The notes under the pieces: model-generated
Seen by the model: the letters and a program-made list of their open reading frames with translations, nothing else
Databases searched by the model: none
Told to the model about the DNA's origin: nothing
DNA from: Bacteroides helcogenes P 36-108
Lineage (GTDB): Bacteria > Bacteroidota > Bacteroidia > Bacteroidales > Bacteroidaceae
Direction: 5' to 3'
Length of the DNA: 64,000 bases
Assembly (NCBI RefSeq): GCF_000186225.1
Contig: NC_014933.1
Span: forward strand, 3,934,907-3,998,906
Shown here: piece after piece, positions 61,588-64,000 of the stretch
Layout: every line of letters starts with the position of its first letter
Numbering within the stretch: position 1 is the stretch's first letter
Translations under genes and position numbers: made by a program

Positions 61588-62826
61588 ATGAAACCATATA
61601 GGCACTACATATTATATATAAACATATGCTTAGGGCTGCTTGTCTTTTCCTTCTGTACTGGCAGCGCTAAAGCCAAAGATTTTGTGGTCGTTATCGATGC
61701 CGGGCATGGTGGGCATGATCCCGGTGCAGTTGGCAGAATCTCCAACGAAAAGACCATAAACCTAAATGTCGCATTAAAGCTGGGCAGACAAATCAAGAAC
61801 AACTGCCCCAACGTGAAAGTAATTTATACCCGAGAGAAAGATGTTTTTATCCCACTTGACCGACGTGCGGAAATAGCCAACAATGCAAAAGCAGATTTAT
61901 TCATTTCTATACACACCAATGCATTGGCAAACAACAGGACAGCCCAAGGGGCCTCTACTTGGACGTTGGGACTTGCAAAGTCCGATGCCAATCTGGAAGT
62001 TGCCAAACGAGAAAACTCTGTTATCCTATATGAAAGCGACTACAAGACACGCTATGCCGGATTCAATCCGAATTCTGCAGAATCATACATCATTTTCGAA
62101 TTCATGCAAGACAAGTATATGTCTCAAAGCGTACATTTGGCTTCTCTTGTACAAAAACATTTTCGCAATACCTGCAAACGCATTGACCGCGGAGTGCATC
62201 AGGCAGGATTTCTCGTTTTGAAAGCCAGCGCAATGCCCAGCATATTGGTAGAGCTTGGTTTTATATCTACTCCCGAAGAAGAACGCTATCTAAATACGGA
62301 AATCGGCATTACCTCCCTTGCCAACGGGATTTTTCGTGCATTCCTCACTTATAAGCGTGAACAAGAAATTCGCCTAAACGGAAACAGTAACACCGTTTTA
62401 CCAGAAAACATACCCGATCCTGTACAAGAAACAACAGCCGATACAGCCAACACTGGCTCTGAAAAGGAAGAAACATTCTGCGTCGAAGCAAGGCCAGAGT
62501 CTCAACAGCAGCAAAGACCCCCCAAAAACAACCTTACTCAAACAAAACAAAACGGCATCATATTTACAATTCAAATACTCACCGCCTCACGCCCTTTAGC
62601 AAAGAACGATAAGAGATTCAAGGGACTGAAGCCCGTGGAACATTACAAAGAAGGTGGCATCTATAAATATACCTATGGTGTTTCACCTGATTACAACAAA
62701 ATATTGAGGATTAAACGTAACATTAACTCTCAATTCAAAGATGCCTTTATCATAGCATTCAAAAATGGCGAAAAGATAAATATCAACGCCGCCATCAATG
62801 AATTTAAAAAAAACAGAAATAAATAA
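61588..62826 (+). CDS. N-acetylmuramoyl-L-alanine amidase
   Basis: A 412-residue Amidase_3 protein from ATG 61588. A signal peptide (about 1-29, ending GSAKA) precedes the catalytic domain at about 32-255: DAGHGGHDPG with zinc ligand His40, NEKT with Glu54, SIHTNA near 107 and the catalytic VELGF near 225. After a Glu/Thr/Gln-rich linker (about 270-330) a conserved C-terminal region (about 335-412) remains that I cannot name. It cleaves peptide stems from peptidoglycan in the periplasm during cell separation. It lies 14 bp before the MCE gene. Confidence 0.92.
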   Translation: MKPYRHYILYINICLGLLVFSFCTGSAKAKDFVVVIDAGHGGHDPGAVGRISNEKTINLNVALKLGRQIKNNCPNVKVIYTREKDVFIPLDRRAEIANNAKADLFISIHTNALANNRTAQGASTWTLGLAKSDANLEVAKRENSVILYESDYKTRYAGFNPNSAESYIIFEFMQDKYMSQSVHLASLVQKHFRNTCKRIDRGVHQAGFLVLKASAMPSILVELGFISTPEEERYLNTEIGITSLANGIFRAFLTYKREQEIRLNGNSNTVLPENIPDPVQETTADTANTGSEKEETFCVEARPESQQQQRPPKNNLTQTKQNGIIFTIQILTASRPLAKNDKRFKGLKPVEHYKEGGIYKYTYGVSPDYNKILRIKRNINSQFKDAFIIAFKNGEKININAAINEFKKNRNK

Positions 62827-62840
62827 CAACAAGATACATC

Positions 62841-63734
62841 ATGAAGTATATCACTAAAGAAGTCAGGATAGGAATTGCGGGCATTGCTGCCCTCTGCATA
62901 TTAGTATATGGCATCAATTACCTGAAAGGCATTAATATGTTTAAGCCTTCCAGTTATTTCTATGTAAAGTTTCAAAATATAAATGGCTTGACCAAGTCGA
63001 GCCCGGTATTTGCCGATGGTTTCCGTGTAGGTATTGTGCGTGATTTATATTATGATTATACACAACCGGGGAAAGTAGTTGCCGAAATAGACGTAAATCC
63101 GGATTTGCGCATTCCAAAAGGGAGTACTGCCGAACTAACCGCTGAAATGTTAGGAGGAGTAAAAATGAATTTATTGCTTGCCAATAATCCTCGTGAAAAA
63201 TACCAGATAGGTGATACTATCCCTGGAATACTCAACAATGGTATGATGGAAAAAGTGGCCAATATGATGCCTCAAGTGGAACGGATGCTACCAAAACTTG
63301 ACTCCATACTTGCTTCATTAAATACTGTTTTATCAGATCCTTCCATACCGGCCACACTGCGCAACGTACAAAATATGACAGCAGACATGGCAGTAAGCAC
63401 TCGCCAATTACAAACTCTTATGAAAAATGACATTCCCCAGCTAACCGGTAAGTTGAATGCTATCGGAGACAATTTCGTTCTTATTTCCGGTAACCTGAAA
63501 AAAATAAACTATGCAGCAGCCATGCAAAAAGTGGACTCTACTTTAGCCAATATAAAAATAATTACAGACAAGCTAAACAGCAAAGACAACACCGTGGGAC
63601 TCCTGCTCAATGATCCCGCCCTCTACAATAACCTGAATACTACAACTGTCAACGCTGCCAGTTTGCTGGAAGATCTGAAATCACATCCAAAACGCTATGT
63701 TCATTTCTCACTATTCGGCAAAAAAGCTAAGTAG
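62841..63734 (+). CDS. MCE-domain (MlaD-like) lipid-transport protein
   Basis: A 297-residue protein with a short cytoplasmic start, a membrane span at about 10-28, an MCE domain at about 38-115 (YFYVKFQNINGLTKSSPVFADGFRVGIV) and a long helical C-terminal region (about 145-280) with heptad-like Leu/Ile/Met repeats. This is the layout of MlaD/PqiB-type periplasmic lipid-binding subunits that tether to the inner membrane and oligomerise. Partner ATPase and permease genes are not in the window. It is co-transcribed with the amidase upstream. Confidence 0.9.
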   Translation: MKYITKEVRIGIAGIAALCILVYGINYLKGINMFKPSSYFYVKFQNINGLTKSSPVFADGFRVGIVRDLYYDYTQPGKVVAEIDVNPDLRIPKGSTAELTAEMLGGVKMNLLLANNPREKYQIGDTIPGILNNGMMEKVANMMPQVERMLPKLDSILASLNTVLSDPSIPATLRNVQNMTADMAVSTRQLQTLMKNDIPQLTGKLNAIGDNFVLISGNLKKINYAAAMQKVDSTLANIKIITDKLNSKDNTVGLLLNDPALYNNLNTTTVNAASLLEDLKSHPKRYVHFSLFGKKAK

Positions 63735-64000
63735 CAAAAGATACTTATATAGATTGTGTCTAAATAATGAGAATATAAATGAATTAAAAAGAAATCCCTC
63801 AGTAACTCTATGTAGACAATAAAAAACGAACTTTCTCTCTTTTAGCACCAAAGTAGAGAAATGATTAAAATTAGGACAAGAACATGTTATAAATCAAACA
63901 CTTATAATAACACAACAGGATCTCATAAGGAGTAAAATTCATTGATTCTGATAAGTGATTGAAAGTAAAGCGCTTATTACTTTATGGAAAAACGCAAGAA
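63735..64000. other. AT-rich end of the window, no gene seen
   Basis: The last 266 bp have no convincing open frame, tRNA or strong hairpin. A gene may begin beyond the right edge. Confidence 0.5.

Overview
The window looks like a chromosomal segment of a Bacteroides-type bacterium (order Bacteroidales). The main evidence is the repeated promoter box TAnnTTTG, the consensus of the Bacteroidetes primary sigma factor, 10-90 nt in front of many genes. In three places it follows an upstream TTTG by exactly 19 nt. Gene content agrees: an ExbB/ExbD/TonB energy-coupling set, a B12-dependent methylmalonyl-CoA mutase pair, and an LptD-like outer-membrane protein. I cannot fix the species. Apart from one small scar of mobile DNA the content is core-genome housekeeping, and I see no CRISPR array, prophage, intact insertion sequence, rRNA operon or defence island.

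Layout. 1-6.97 kb: end of an M64 peptidase, a GNAT acetyltransferase, then on the minus strand an exbB / unknown membrane protein / exbD / exbD operon, tRNA-Ser(GGA), a polyprenyl synthase / unknown / tatD operon and tonB. 7.2-10 kb (plus): cmk, ispH, pfkA. 10.2-15 kb (minus): an aconitase / isocitrate dehydrogenase / citrate synthase operon making 2-oxoglutarate. 15-19.7 kb: a UPF1-like helicase and two PLP enzymes of sulfur amino-acid metabolism, in a GC-rich patch bordered by small repeats. 20-26.6 kb (minus): a branched-chain amino-acid operon ilvD-ilvB-ilvN-acyl-ACP thioesterase-ilvC, preceded by what reads as a complete transcription attenuator with a 24-residue Ile/Val/Leu-rich leader peptide. 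26.8-36 kb: a SlyD-like isomerase, a cysteine desulfidase-like protein, a lipoprotein, aroC, an M20 peptidase, a NUDIX hydrolase and topB.

36-45.8 kb: a decayed SGNH hydrolase, a probable ~62-nt small RNA with its own promoter and terminator, the methylmalonyl-CoA mutase pair, a YidE/AspT-type transporter, a cytidylate-kinase-like protein and a MATE pump. 45.9-53.5 kb (plus, with one minus-strand tRNA): lysS, gpsA, pgi, a HAD phosphatase, tRNA-Arg(CCG), asnA and ung. 53.5-59.2 kb: an LptD-like protein, an HD-domain protein and an overlapping polysaccharide deacetylase / glycosyltransferase / GtrA operon. 59.2-60.35 kb: a low-GC scar with a small nucleotidyltransferase-fold gene and a broken Mob/Pre relaxase. 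60.35-64 kb: a BASS-type transporter, an N-acetylmuramoyl-L-alanine amidase and an MCE/MlaD protein.

The most rewarding items are the ilv attenuator, the orphan small RNA, the isocitrate dehydrogenase with NAD-type residues at its cofactor-selecting positions, the acyl-ACP thioesterase embedded in the ilv operon, the relaxase scar, and several inverted-repeat families between genes.
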